NCBI GenBank assembly: GCA_019307815.1
Contig: JAFDIV010000027.1
Location: forward strand, 34,992-98,991
Source: Deltaproteobacteria bacterium
GTDB lineage: Bacteria > Desulfobacterota > DSM-4660 > Desulfatiglandales > Desulfatiglandaceae
Direction of reading: 5' to 3'
DNA length: 64,000 nucleotides
The notes beneath the pieces are model-generated. The model was not told where the DNA came from, did no database searches, and saw only the letters and a list, made by a program, of their open reading frames with translations. Positions 9,497 to 17,795 of the stretch are shown piece after piece. Position numbers and translations under genes: made by a program. Each line of letters starts with the position of its first letter. The first letter of the stretch is position 1.

Positions 9497-10777
9497 ATGG
9501 GGCCAAGGTCCTTAGTATTATTTGAAAAGGCCAAGAGGGTTATACCTGGCGGGGTCAACAGCCCGGTACGGGCCGGCAAGGCGGTGGGCATTACGCCCCC
9601 TTTTATCTTCAAGGCAAAGGGCTGTTTCATCTGGGATATGGACGGCAATCAATATATAGACTATGTTGGGTCCTGGGGCCCTATGATCCTAGGCCATGCC
9701 CATCCCCAGGTGGTAAAGGCCATTGAAGAAGCCATGTCTAAAGGCACCAGTTATGGGGCGCCTACTGAACGCGAGGTGGAACTTGCAGAGACCATCGTAG
9801 ATATGGTGCCCTCTGTTGAGATGGTCCGAATGGTCAATTCCGGTACAGAGGCCACCATGAGTGCAATCCGGCTGGCTCGCGGTTACACGGGTAGGGAAAA
9901 GATCATTAAATGTGAAGGTTGCTACCACGGCCATGCAGACAGTCTGTTGGTATCCGCAGGGTCAGGAGTCGCCACATTGGGGATCCCAGGCAGCCCCGGA
10001 GTGCCCAAGGACTTAGCTGCCCATACCATTTCCGTGCCCTACAATGACCTAGAGTCGGTTTCCATGGCCTTCGAGAGGTATGGAACTCAGATCGCCGCCA
10101 TGATTGTGGAACCTATCCCTGGCAATATGGGTGTTATCCTGCCCAAAGAGGGATATTTGCAGGGACTAAGGCGGATAACCTCTGAAAATGGGGCCCTCCT
10201 CATATTTGACGAAGTGATCAGTGGCTTTAGGGTGGCCCGGGGAGGCGCACAAGAACTCTATGGGATAACCCCTGACCTCACCTGCCTGGGCAAGATTATT
10301 GGCGGTGGCCTGCCTGTAGGGGCCTATGGTGGAAAACGTGAGATTATGGAGCACATGGCCCCCGAAGGGGAGATCTACCAAGCAGGGACCTTGTCTGGCA
10401 ACCCTTTGGCCATGGCAGCCGGCCTGGCGACCCTCAAGATTCTGAAAGACCAAACCATTTACGAAGGTCTTGAATCCCATGCAAATACCCTGTTTTCAGG
10501 TATCAAGGAGGCTGCGGAAAAGGCTGGTATCCCCATCACTGTCAATCGCGTGGGTTCTATGGGTTCCATCTTTTTCACCCAAGGGCCGGTGGCGGATTTT
10601 GCCTCAGCAAAAAGGGCCAATGAGGAGCAGTTCAAGAAATACTTCAGATCCATGCTTGATCAGGGCATTTATCTTGCACCTTCTGCTTATGAAGCCATGT
10701 TCCTGTCAACGGCCCATGATAAAAAAATTATTGAAAAGACAGTCGAATCGGCCCATAGGGCCTTCACTTCACTGTGA
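9497..10777 (+). CDS. hemL: Glutamate-1-semialdehyde 2,1-aminomutase
   Basis: 426 residues, class III aminotransferase fold. PLP-binding lysine lies in [23 protein letters not shown] at the N-terminus and LFDE-type metal/PLP region [10 protein letters not shown] are characteristic of HemL. It makes 5-aminolevulinate from glutamate-1-semialdehyde in the C5 pathway. ATG 9497, 6 nt after AAGAGGG, is preferred to the TTG one codon upstream. Co-transcription with ahbB is likely from the 15-nt gap. Confidence 0.95.
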   Translation: MGPRSLVLFEKAKRVIPGGVNSPVRAGKAVGITPPFIFKAKGCFIWDMDGNQYIDYVGSWGPMILGHAHPQVVKAIEEAMSKGTSYGAPTEREVELAETIVDMVPSVEMVRMVNSGTEATMSAIRLARGYTGREKIIKCEGCYHGHADSLLVSAGSGVATLGIPGSPGVPKDLAAHTISVPYNDLESVSMAFERYGTQIAAMIVEPIPGNMGVILPKEGYLQGLRRITSENGALLIFDEVISGFRVARGGAQELYGITPDLTCLGKIIGGGLPVGAYGGKREIMEHMAPEGEIYQAGTLSGNPLAMAAGLATLKILKDQTIYEGLESHANTLFSGIKEAAEKAGIPITVNRVGSMGSIFFTQGPVADFASAKRANEEQFKKYFRSMLDQGIYLAPSAYEAMFLSTAHDKKIIEKTVESAHRAFTSL

Positions 10778-10788
10778 ACAAAAAACTA

Positions 10789-10836
10789 TTGACTCGTCAA
10801 ATGAGCTGTGGTAAGGACAACGTGATTTTTTTCACG
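10789..10836 (+). promoter_or_regulatory. Promoter with Rex-like operator in front of the atp operon
   Basis: -35 TTGACT (10789-10794), 17-nt spacer, -10 TAAGGA (10812-10817), followed by CGTGA-N6-TCACG (10821-10836), a perfect dyad with the GTGA-N6-TCAC core and spacing of the Rex consensus (TTGTGAA-N4-TTCACAA). The dyad covers the expected transcription start, a normal repressor position. Confidence 0.6.
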
Positions 10837-10861
10837 CACTGGCAGGGCCACAGGCCTTGAT

Positions 10862-11086
10862 ATGAAAATAGATGAAGACCTGAAAAAAGCCATCAAGACC
10901 GTGGGCATCTTAAGCACGGTGGGGATGGCTATGGTCTTGTCCATTGCTATCGGTGCCTTGGCTGGCTATTACATGGATAAGTGGTTGGGCACAGCACCGA
11001 TCTTTTTACTAATAGGCATTGGATTGGGCATTGGTGCGGCCTTCAGAAATCTGTTCATCTTGACTAAAAGGGCTAGGGATCAATGA
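10862..11086 (+). CDS. AtpZ/AtpI-family ATP synthase accessory membrane protein
   Basis: 74 residues with two transmembrane helices (about 15-38 and 45-65) and GYYMDKWLGTAP between them, the typical AtpZ/AtpI pattern. Such proteins precede atp operons and help c-ring assembly or Mg2+ supply. It overlaps the next gene by 4 nt (ATGA), so the two are translationally coupled. Confidence 0.85.
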   Translation: MKIDEDLKKAIKTVGILSTVGMAMVLSIAIGALAGYYMDKWLGTAPIFLLIGIGLGIGAAFRNLFILTKRARDQ

Positions 11087-11490
11087 AGCCTGACACAAAT
11101 TCACCAGTAATGCGACATGTCACCTTGTTTTATTGGCTGGCCTTGGGACTCATGGCGGGTGTCAGCTCACTGGTCATGTCTACACCCTTTACTCTCGGAG
11201 TTCTCTCGGGTGGTATATTGGCCATCGCAAATTTCAATGTGTTACGATTAAGCATTCAGAGGGCCTTTTCCTCGGGTAAAATGGACAATCCCAAGAATGG
11301 GAAAAAGGCCGCTCTCGTGGGGACTTTCTACATTCGGCTTGCGCTCATGGGCATTTTGATTTATTGGCTTTTTACAACAGGCCTTGTTGATCCAATTGGC
11401 ATGGCTGTGGGATTGTCCACCGTGGTAATTGGTATTTTGGTTTTTGGCATCTTTATGGTATTCAAACCATCATCTAGGGAGGCAATATAG
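11083..11490 (+). CDS. atpI: ATP synthase subunit I (AtpI-like)
   Basis: 135 residues with four hydrophobic segments (about 13-35, 37-55, 78-98, 105-128), matching the ATP synthase subunit I family. The sequence is poorly conserved, as usual for this family, but position directly before atpB supports the call. It is likely an assembly factor for the c-ring rather than a catalytic subunit. Confidence 0.82.
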   Translation: MKPDTNSPVMRHVTLFYWLALGLMAGVSSLVMSTPFTLGVLSGGILAIANFNVLRLSIQRAFSSGKMDNPKNGKKAALVGTFYIRLALMGILIYWLFTTGLVDPIGMAVGLSTVVIGILVFGIFMVFKPSSREAI

Positions 11491-11493
11491 GGT

Positions 11494-12183
11494 ATGGAGC
11501 ACGGAATTCTTTTTCTTAATAGCCTGTTCTCCGCGATCGGATTGGGCGAATTCGCACATAATTACAGTCATGTTATCCAATCGTGGTTTGTGATGCTTAT
11601 CTTAATAGTAGCTTCCGCTATCTTTGTCCGGGGAATTCAGTTGGTGCCCAATAAGGGGCAAAATTTCTTTGAGGTGCTCGTAGAAGGGCTGGAAAACTTC
11701 ATGGTAGGCATTACCGGCCCGGAAGGAAGATTTTTCTTCCCTTTTATAGCGACTATTTTTCTCTATATACTCGTCAGTAATTTGTTGGGTCTGGTACCGG
11801 GATTTTCCTCCCCTACTGCCAATATTAATACCCCTCTGTCGATGGCTCTATGCACTTTCGTGCTCACCCATATTATAGGGATAAAATTTCACGGTGTTAA
11901 ATATATTAAACAATTCCTGGGCCCTGTAATATGGCTGGCCCCATTGATGGTGCCACTGGAACTAATAGGTCACTTTGCAAGGGTTCTTTCCCTCAGTGTG
12001 CGACTTTTTGGCAACATCTTTGGCAAGGAAACCGTTCTCGCCATCCTTTTTATGCTCGCAGGGATGTTCCTTGCCCCTTTACCAATCCTGTTTCTGGGAA
12101 TCCTTGTGAGCTTTATCCAGGCGCTGGTTTTTATGTTGCTTTCCATAGTTTACTTTGTTTTAGCAATGGAGGAAGCCCACTAA
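11494..12183 (+). CDS. atpB: F0F1 ATP synthase subunit a
   Basis: 229 residues, five to six membrane helices. The essential arginine of helix 4 lies in LSVRLFGNIFGKE, and the C-terminal helix contains QALVFMLLSIVY. It forms the proton half-channels against the c-ring. The ATG follows atpI by 3 nt. The gene order I-a-c without F1 genes is the split arrangement common in Desulfobacterota. Confidence 0.95.
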   Translation: MEHGILFLNSLFSAIGLGEFAHNYSHVIQSWFVMLILIVASAIFVRGIQLVPNKGQNFFEVLVEGLENFMVGITGPEGRFFFPFIATIFLYILVSNLLGLVPGFSSPTANINTPLSMALCTFVLTHIIGIKFHGVKYIKQFLGPVIWLAPLMVPLELIGHFARVLSLSVRLFGNIFGKETVLAILFMLAGMFLAPLPILFLGILVSFIQALVFMLLSIVYFVLAMEEAH

Positions 12184-12258
12184 GTTTTTTGGTAACAGCT
12201 TACTAGCTTGTAAGATTTTGGAAGAAGGCCAAGCAAAACAAAAAGAAAGGAGGTTTAT

Positions 12259-12624
12259 ATGACAAGAAAAAGGTTTATTGGAGCGCTGACCGGAATTCTG
12301 GTGCTGGGAATGGCTTCTGTTTCCCTCGCGGCTGATGGCTCTGCACAGGCTGCTGGCCTGTGGATCTACTTCGGCATCGCTGTGGCTTGCGGCTTTGGCA
12401 TTGGCGTAGCTGCAATGGGATGCGGAGTCGGTATGGGTAATGCCATCAACGGCGCCATGCATGGGACAGCCCGGAATCCTGAGGCGAGCGGCAAGATCAT
12501 GACCACCATGATTATCGGCTTGGCTCTTATTGAGTCCCTTACTATCTACGCCTTGCTGATTTGCTTGCTCATGGTTTTCAAGATCCCCGCTTTCCCAGCG
12601 ATAATTGAGAAGGTATTTCATTAA
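12259..12624 (+). CDS. atpE: F0F1 ATP synthase subunit c with N-terminal leader
   Basis: 121 residues: an extra hydrophobic leader (residues ~5-24, ending SLAA) and then a standard c-subunit hairpin with loop ARNPEASGK and ion-carrying Glu in LIESLTIYALL. The Glu-Ser...Tyr set resembles sodium-type rings, but the sodium-coordinating Gln of the first helix (13 residues before the loop Arg) is Met here, so proton coupling is more likely. Strong Shine-Dalgarno AAAGGAGG. A terminator follows at 12643. Confidence 0.93.
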   Translation: MTRKRFIGALTGILVLGMASVSLAADGSAQAAGLWIYFGIAVACGFGIGVAAMGCGVGMGNAINGAMHGTARNPEASGKIMTTMIIGLALIESLTIYALLICLLMVFKIPAFPAIIEKVFH

Positions 12625-12642
12625 TAATTACTAGATCCACAC

Positions 12643-12669
12643 GAGGGCCCAGGGTGTATTTGGGCCCTC
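12643..12669 (+). terminator. Terminator hairpin after atpE
   Basis: Perfect 9-bp GC-rich stem (GAGGGCCCA with TGGGCCCTC) and a 9-nt loop, 19 nt after the atpE stop. The following CTTATT is only mildly U-rich. Confidence 0.7.
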
Positions 12670-12673
12670 CTTA

Positions 12674-12702
12674 TTGAATCCTCATGTGCAAAAATTCACA
12701 AT
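12674..12702 (+). promoter_or_regulatory. rex promoter with overlapping Rex-like operator
   Basis: -35 TTGAAT (12674-12679), 17-nt spacer, -10 CACAAT (12697-12702). The 18-nt stretch 12684-12701 (ATGTGCA-N4-TTCACAA) matches the Rex consensus with two mismatches in the left half. It overlaps the spacer and -10, which would give autorepression. Confidence 0.55.
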
Positions 12703-12940
12703 GCTGATTATCTTCGGCATTACAGCCATAAGGGGCTGCTAAACTAGAAAACCCGGATTGATCGAAAGCGGGACCCAATCCTTCCGGCAGTAAGGACGAT
12801 GGCCAGCCACGCCATAGATAGAGATACTCAGGTACCAAGGCACCCGTTGTTCTTAGGCGATTGCAAGAATCCCGCTGTCCTCAACTTCAAAGGGAAACCG
12901 CTCGGATTATGTTAAACAAAAACACACCGGACTGGATCTC
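12703..12940 (+). other. Long 5' leader of rex, possibly structured
   Basis: About 240 nt with no open frame of note. It contains nested inverted repeats, for example GGATTG (in 12753-12765) pairing with CAATCC ~20 nt later and flanking CCGG segments. It loosely recalls a c-di-GMP-I riboswitch but lacks that class's conserved core, so no class is assigned. Confidence 0.35.
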
Positions 12941-13585
12941 ATGGTAAAGAGTTCAAGAAAAACAAAAATCCCTGAACCTACCATCGAACGGCTGCCGCTA
13001 TACTCCAGGCCCCTAGAAGAATTGATGGAGGCAGATGTACCAGTAGTATCTTCCGAGACCCTTGCAAAGCTTTGCGGAGTAAACCCTGCCCAGGTAAGAA
13101 AGGATTTGGCCTATTTTGGTGAGTTCGGCGTGCGGGGCGTTGGCTACGAAGTAGCAAACCTACTCAAAGAGATTAATAGGATACTTGCTACCGACAGGCA
13201 ATGGAAACTCTGTATCGTGGGACTGGGAAACCTGGGAAGCGCTCTGTTTGAAAACCAAAACTTCAAGCGACGGGGCTATATCTTCGCGGCTGCCTTTGAC
13301 TCTGATCCAGCCAAGGTGGGCCGAATACTGCCTAACGGAGTTGTGGTGAAGCACCCCAAAATGATAGAAGTAGTGGTTCCAAAGCTAGAGATAGAAATAG
13401 GGGTTATTACTACGCCTCCGTTCGAGGCTCAGCGAGTAGCAGAAATGCTCTTCAGCGCCGGGGTGAGGGCAATCCTCAATTTTGCCCCGATTCAGCTCAG
13501 AAGCCCGGAGTGTTGTATTGTGGAAAATGTTGACTTTACGGTGAATCTGGAAAACTTGGCCTATCATCTGGCCAAACTTCACTAA
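12941..13585 (+). CDS. rex: Redox-sensing transcriptional repressor Rex
   Basis: 214 residues: winged-helix N-terminal domain (about 15-80, with [18 protein letters not shown] as recognition region) and a Rossmann NAD(H) domain with GLGNLGSAL. Rex senses the NADH/NAD+ ratio and represses energy and fermentation genes when NADH is low. Location directly downstream of the atp operon and Rex-like sites before both units suggest it controls ATP synthase and itself. The last 4 nt overlap the convergent uvrA 3' end. Confidence 0.95.
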   Translation: MVKSSRKTKIPEPTIERLPLYSRPLEELMEADVPVVSSETLAKLCGVNPAQVRKDLAYFGEFGVRGVGYEVANLLKEINRILATDRQWKLCIVGLGNLGSALFENQNFKRRGYIFAAAFDSDPAKVGRILPNGVVVKHPKMIEVVVPKLEIEIGVITTPPFEAQRVAEMLFSAGVRAILNFAPIQLRSPECCIVENVDFTVNLENLAYHLAKLH

Positions 13586-16395
13586 AGAACTTTTCTCAAA
13601 AACTGCCCGGTATAGGAAAGTTCATTTCTGGAAATTTCTTCGGGAGTTCCTGTGGCCACCACAGTCCCGCCCTCCTCTCCTCCTTCTGGGCCTAGGTCTA
13701 TGACATAATCGGCCGCCTTTATGACGTCGAGGTTATGTTCAATGATCAATACAGTATTATTCATGTCCACTAGATAGGCCAGCACCTCCAATAATTTGTG
13801 CACATCTGCAAAATGCAGTCCCGTAGTGGGCTCGTCAAGCAAATACAGGGTTCTACCCGTTGATCTCTTGCTCAACTCTTTTGAGAGCTTTATCCTTTGG
13901 GCCTCCCCACTGGAAAGGGTGGTAGCTGGCTGACCCAATTTGATATAGCCTAGGCCCACATCCACAAGGGTCCTGAGAATATTACGGATCTTGGGAACCT
14001 TATCAAAGAATACCATGGCCTGATTCACCGTCATATCCAGCACTTCAGCAATATTGCGGCCTTTGTACCGGATCTCCAGGGTATCCCTGTTATACCGCAG
14101 CCCCTTGCACGCCTCACACGTGACATAGACATCGGGCAAAAAATGCATCTCTATCTTGATCACCCCATCACCCCTACACACCTCACAACGGCCCCCTTGC
14201 ACGTTAAAGCTGAATCTGCCAGGTCTGTAGCCCCTTGCCCTTGCATCAGGCACCTTGGAAAATAGCTCCCGAATGTAAGAAAACACCCCAGTATAGGTGG
14301 AAGGATTGGATCTAGGGGTCCTCCCAATGGGGCTCTGATCAATATTGATGACCTTATCAATTTGTTCAATCCCTTTGACCGCCTTAACCCTCCCCACCCT
14401 CGTCTTGGATCGATATAATTTTCTGCAAAGGGCTGGATAAAGGATCCCATTGATAAGGCTACTCTTGCCAGAGCCAGAGACCCCTGTCACACAGGTAAGG
14501 GTTCCCAAAGGAATCTCAACAGTGATGTCTTTAAGGTTATTTTCCCTGGCCCCTTCTATGACAATACATTTTCCATTGCCCCTCCTCCTTTTGCTCGGAA
14601 CTGGAATCCTTTTCTGGCCCGACAGATACTGCCCTGTCAAAGAGGAGCCGTCCCTCATCAGTTCTTCGGGTGTTCCTTGAAACACCACTTCCCCTCCGTG
14701 GGCCCCCGCACCTGGCCCCATATCAATGACATGATCTGCAGCTAGAATGGTCTCTGCATCATGTTCCACCACAATGACGCTGTTGCCCATGTCCCTTAAA
14801 CGATTCAAGTTGACCAAAAGCCTGTGATTGTCCCTTTGATGCAGGCCTATGGTGGGCTCGTCCAAGACATAGAGCACGCCTGCTAGGCTAGAGCTCAACT
14901 GGGTAGCCAGTCGAATGCGTTGTTCCTCACCCCCTGAAAGAGTTGAGGTGCCCCGATCAAGGGTCAAGTACTCCACGCCTACACTGATTAGAAACGCGAG
15001 TCTATTCTGTATTTCTCTGAGCAGCCTCTTGGAAATCTCGGCCTCTTTTTCACTTAGTCTTAGTTGCTGGAAGAATTTGGCCGTCCTTTCAATGGACAAG
15101 GAAGTAATCTCATGGATACCTTTTCCTCCCACCCTGACCGCCAGGCTTTGGGGCCGCAGCCTTGTCCCCTTGCAGGCCGGGCAGGGCATTAAGTTCATAT
15201 ATTGTTCAATCTCTTCTCTGACCTGATATGAGTCAGCCTCCCGATACTTCCTCTCCAGGGTTGGAATAATGCCCTCGAATGGACGCTCGTAATGATACCT
15301 TCGCCCTTCCCTTTCAAAATAAAAGGTAACCTGCTCATCTCCTGAGCCATAAAGCAAGACCTGTTGAAAGAACTCAGGTAGATCCCGAAAAGGTGTGTAG
15401 ATATCTACCCCGTAGTGATGACAAATGGAATCGAGCATTTGGTGAAAATAGACAGAATCCCTTCCCGACCACGGCAGGACCGCCCCTTCCCGAAGCGACA
15501 ACTCAGGATCAGGTATGATCAGTCCTGGGTCAAAGTATTTCTTGGTTCCCAGCCCACTGCAAACAGGGCAGGCCCCCTGAGGATTGTTAAAGGAAAACAT
15601 CTGGGGGGTCAGCTCAGAAAAGCCAAAACCGCACCCGGGGCACACCGCCTTCTGACTGAACATCATCTCGCCTTGCCCCACGAGGTCCACCAAGAGCTTA
15701 CCCTCGGATAGTGACAAGGCCAATTCCACTGAATCAGTAAGACGCGCCCTGATATGGTCCTGAATGACCAAACGATCAACCACCACGCTTATGTCATGCC
15801 TTTTATTCTTGTCCAGGCAGATTTCCTCCTCAAGCAACCTGACCTCCCCATCCACCCTTACCCGTGTAAATCCGTCCCTTCTCAGCTTATGAAAAAGCTG
15901 CCTGTACTCCCCTTTTCTTCCTTGCACCAGGGGGGCTAGGATCTGCACGCGTGAGCCCTGATCAAGGCTCAAGATCCTGTCCACCATCTCTTGAACCGTT
16001 TGAGACTGAATGGGCACATTACACTGGGGGCAAAAGGGTCGGCCGATGCGAGCAAACAACACCCTCAAGTAGTCATAGATCTCAGTGGCCGTGCCCACAG
16101 TAGATCTGGGGTTCTGGGCAGAGGTCCGCTGCCCTATGGAGATGGCAGGAGACAGGCCTTCAATGCTCTCCACCTCAGGCTTATCCATTTGCTCCAGAAA
16201 CTGGCGTGCATAGGCAGAAAGGGATTCTACATACCTTCTTTGCCCTTCGGCGTAAATGGTGTCAAATGCAAGGGAAGACTTACCTGAACCAGACAGGCCG
16301 GTAATGACGACCAATTTATTCCTAGGAATATCGAGTGAGATATTCTTGAGGTTGTGCTGCCTAGCGCCACGTATTTTAATAGTATCTCCACCCAT
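13582..16395 (-). CDS. uvrA: UvrABC excinuclease subunit A
   Basis: 937 residues, normal UvrA length. Two ABC ATPase halves are visible: Walker [10 protein letters not shown] near the start and GVSGSGKSS near 640, ABC signatures LSGGEEQRI and LSSGEAQRI, and zinc-binding CxxC pairs (CPGCGF...CPVC; CEVC...CEAC). It recognises DNA damage and loads UvrB in nucleotide excision repair. pdxA lies 3 nt upstream on the same strand, so the two are co-transcribed; its 3' end overlaps rex by 4 nt. Confidence 0.97.
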   Translation of the reverse strand: MGGDTIKIRGARQHNLKNISLDIPRNKLVVITGLSGSGKSSLAFDTIYAEGQRRYVESLSAYARQFLEQMDKPEVESIEGLSPAISIGQRTSAQNPRSTVGTATEIYDYLRVLFARIGRPFCPQCNVPIQSQTVQEMVDRILSLDQGSRVQILAPLVQGRKGEYRQLFHKLRRDGFTRVRVDGEVRLLEEEICLDKNKRHDISVVVDRLVIQDHIRARLTDSVELALSLSEGKLLVDLVGQGEMMFSQKAVCPGCGFGFSELTPQMFSFNNPQGACPVCSGLGTKKYFDPGLIIPDPELSLREGAVLPWSGRDSVYFHQMLDSICHHYGVDIYTPFRDLPEFFQQVLLYGSGDEQVTFYFEREGRRYHYERPFEGIIPTLERKYREADSYQVREEIEQYMNLMPCPACKGTRLRPQSLAVRVGGKGIHEITSLSIERTAKFFQQLRLSEKEAEISKRLLREIQNRLAFLISVGVEYLTLDRGTSTLSGGEEQRIRLATQLSSSLAGVLYVLDEPTIGLHQRDNHRLLVNLNRLRDMGNSVIVVEHDAETILAADHVIDMGPGAGAHGGEVVFQGTPEELMRDGSSLTGQYLSGQKRIPVPSKRRRGNGKCIVIEGARENNLKDITVEIPLGTLTCVTGVSGSGKSSLINGILYPALCRKLYRSKTRVGRVKAVKGIEQIDKVINIDQSPIGRTPRSNPSTYTGVFSYIRELFSKVPDARARGYRPGRFSFNVQGGRCEVCRGDGVIKIEMHFLPDVYVTCEACKGLRYNRDTLEIRYKGRNIAEVLDMTVNQAMVFFDKVPKIRNILRTLVDVGLGYIKLGQPATTLSSGEAQRIKLSKELSKRSTGRTLYLLDEPTTGLHFADVHKLLEVLAYLVDMNNTVLIIEHNLDVIKAADYVIDLGPEGGEEGGTVVATGTPEEISRNELSYTGQFLRKVL

Positions 16396-16398
16396 AGC

Positions 16399-17418
16399 CT
16401 ACGAAAAAGGGACCTCCTTTTTCCTGTTTTTCACGATCATTGATGCCATCTGGAGGGCAGTCATCAGGCTGGATGGGTTAGCCTTACCTGTACCTGCAAG
16501 CTCGTAGGCGGTGCCATGGTCCACAGAAGTCCGAACAATGGGTAGGCCCAGGGTGATATTTGCTGCATCATAAAAATGAATCAGTTTCAGGGGGCCCAAA
16601 CCTTGGTCATGATACATGGCTATCACCGCATCGAACTGTCCTTGGGCAGCACGCCAGAACAGGGTGTCTGCAGGAAAAGGTCCATAAACCGTGATCCCTT
16701 CCCTCTTTGCACGACTGATGGCAGGGCTGATCACCTCTTCTTCCTCCCGACCGAATAATCCCTGCTCCCCGGCATGGGGGTTCAATGCTGCCACGGCCAG
16801 ACGAGGTGCGGATATGGCAAAGTCCTGCCTCAAGGCACTGTAGCTAAGGGCAATGGTCTGGTAAACTTTGTCCTGAGTAATGAGATCAGGGACCTGACGA
16901 AGGGACACATGGATAGTAACAAGGCAGACACGGAGTCTGCTGCCTGCCAGCATCATGACATAGGACTTGGCCCCGGTAAGACGGGCTATCATCTGCGTAT
17001 GGCCCTCAAAGGCATAGCCTGCCGCATTCAGCATGGCCTTATTAATGGGGCAGGTCACAATGGCATCCAGCTCCCCTGCCATGGCAAGACCCACAGCCTC
17101 TTCAATGCACTGGGCAGCGGCCTTCCCACCTTCGGCACTAGGGCTGCCAGGGGAGAAACTGCAAGTTTTAAGGCCAGAAGGGCATATTACGGCAATATGA
17201 TTCGGCAGTGGGTTTGCCTCACCCGTACACGAGATGGTACAAAGGCCCCCTTGCCATCCCGCAGGCCCAGCAGCATCAGATAAGACCTGGGGATCTCCAA
17301 TGACAATTGGCTTGCAGTACCCGTAGATCCGGGAAGCGGAAAGGGCCTTTAGGATAATCTCCGGACCAACACCGAAAGGGTCCCCCATGGTTATGCCGAT
17401 AATAGGTATGTGTTCCAT
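16399..17418 (-). CDS. pdxA: 4-hydroxythreonine-4-phosphate dehydrogenase
   Basis: 339 residues. GITMGDPFGVGPEII at the N-terminus, the EGHTQMIA segment, LNPHAGEQGLFG and MYHDQGLGPLKL are PdxA signatures including the metal-binding histidines. It oxidises 4-phosphohydroxy-threonine in pyridoxal phosphate synthesis. Members with the same fold act on other phosphorylated hydroxy acids, but the motifs here are those of the canonical enzyme. It is followed closely by uvrA. Confidence 0.93.
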   Translation of the reverse strand: MEHIPIIGITMGDPFGVGPEIILKALSASRIYGYCKPIVIGDPQVLSDAAGPAGWQGGLCTISCTGEANPLPNHIAVICPSGLKTCSFSPGSPSAEGGKAAAQCIEEAVGLAMAGELDAIVTCPINKAMLNAAGYAFEGHTQMIARLTGAKSYVMMLAGSRLRVCLVTIHVSLRQVPDLITQDKVYQTIALSYSALRQDFAISAPRLAVAALNPHAGEQGLFGREEEEVISPAISRAKREGITVYGPFPADTLFWRAAQGQFDAVIAMYHDQGLGPLKLIHFYDAANITLGLPIVRTSVDHGTAYELAGTGKANPSSLMTALQMASMIVKNRKKEVPFS

Positions 17419-17795
17419 AATTCTTTCATCTCCTCATAGGTGAACACCCATACACACAGAGGCTTCTACCATTAATCTGAAACAATGGGTTCAGGGACTC
17501 TCTTAAGCATTTGGTATTTTCCGCCATTCCCTACACCCTGTCAATGGAAAGGGCTTTAGGTGTGGATGACAAAGCCGGGATCTATTTTAGATCAGGAATT
17601 TACCTTGACACATTCCTGATTTCCCTTATACTGGCCCTTAGCTGGAGGGTTTAGGAAAATCCGGCAGCTTCAGGTCAAAGGTTCCCTTGGAACCGTCGGA
17701 TAATAAAGGACTGTTTTCCCTTCCGTGAACACTCTCTTCCATTTATGGTTTCTCTCAAAAATTCCGATGGTTCAAAAAAGTAGCTGCCGAGATAT
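17419..17795. other. Divergent intergenic region between pdxA and the HDOD kinase
   Basis: 377 nt without a gene. It contains a good promoter within an inverted repeat (17591-17632) and a 160-nt leader with two small hairpins, one being GGTTCC-CTT-GGAACC near 17680-17695. Confidence 0.5.
17591..17632 (+). promoter_or_regulatory. Promoter with a 9-bp inverted repeat around the -35
   Basis: -35 TTGACA (17605-17610), 16-nt spacer, -10 TATACT (17627-17632). Perfect arms ATCAGGAAT (17591-17599) and ATTCCTGAT (17612-17620), 12 nt apart, bracket the -35, as expected for an operator of the following kinase pair. Confidence 0.6.

Noticed and set aside
12703..12940. c-di-GMP-I (GEMM) riboswitch before rex
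   Set aside because: Some segments look similar, but the conserved GACGCAAAGCC-like core and receptor motif are absent.
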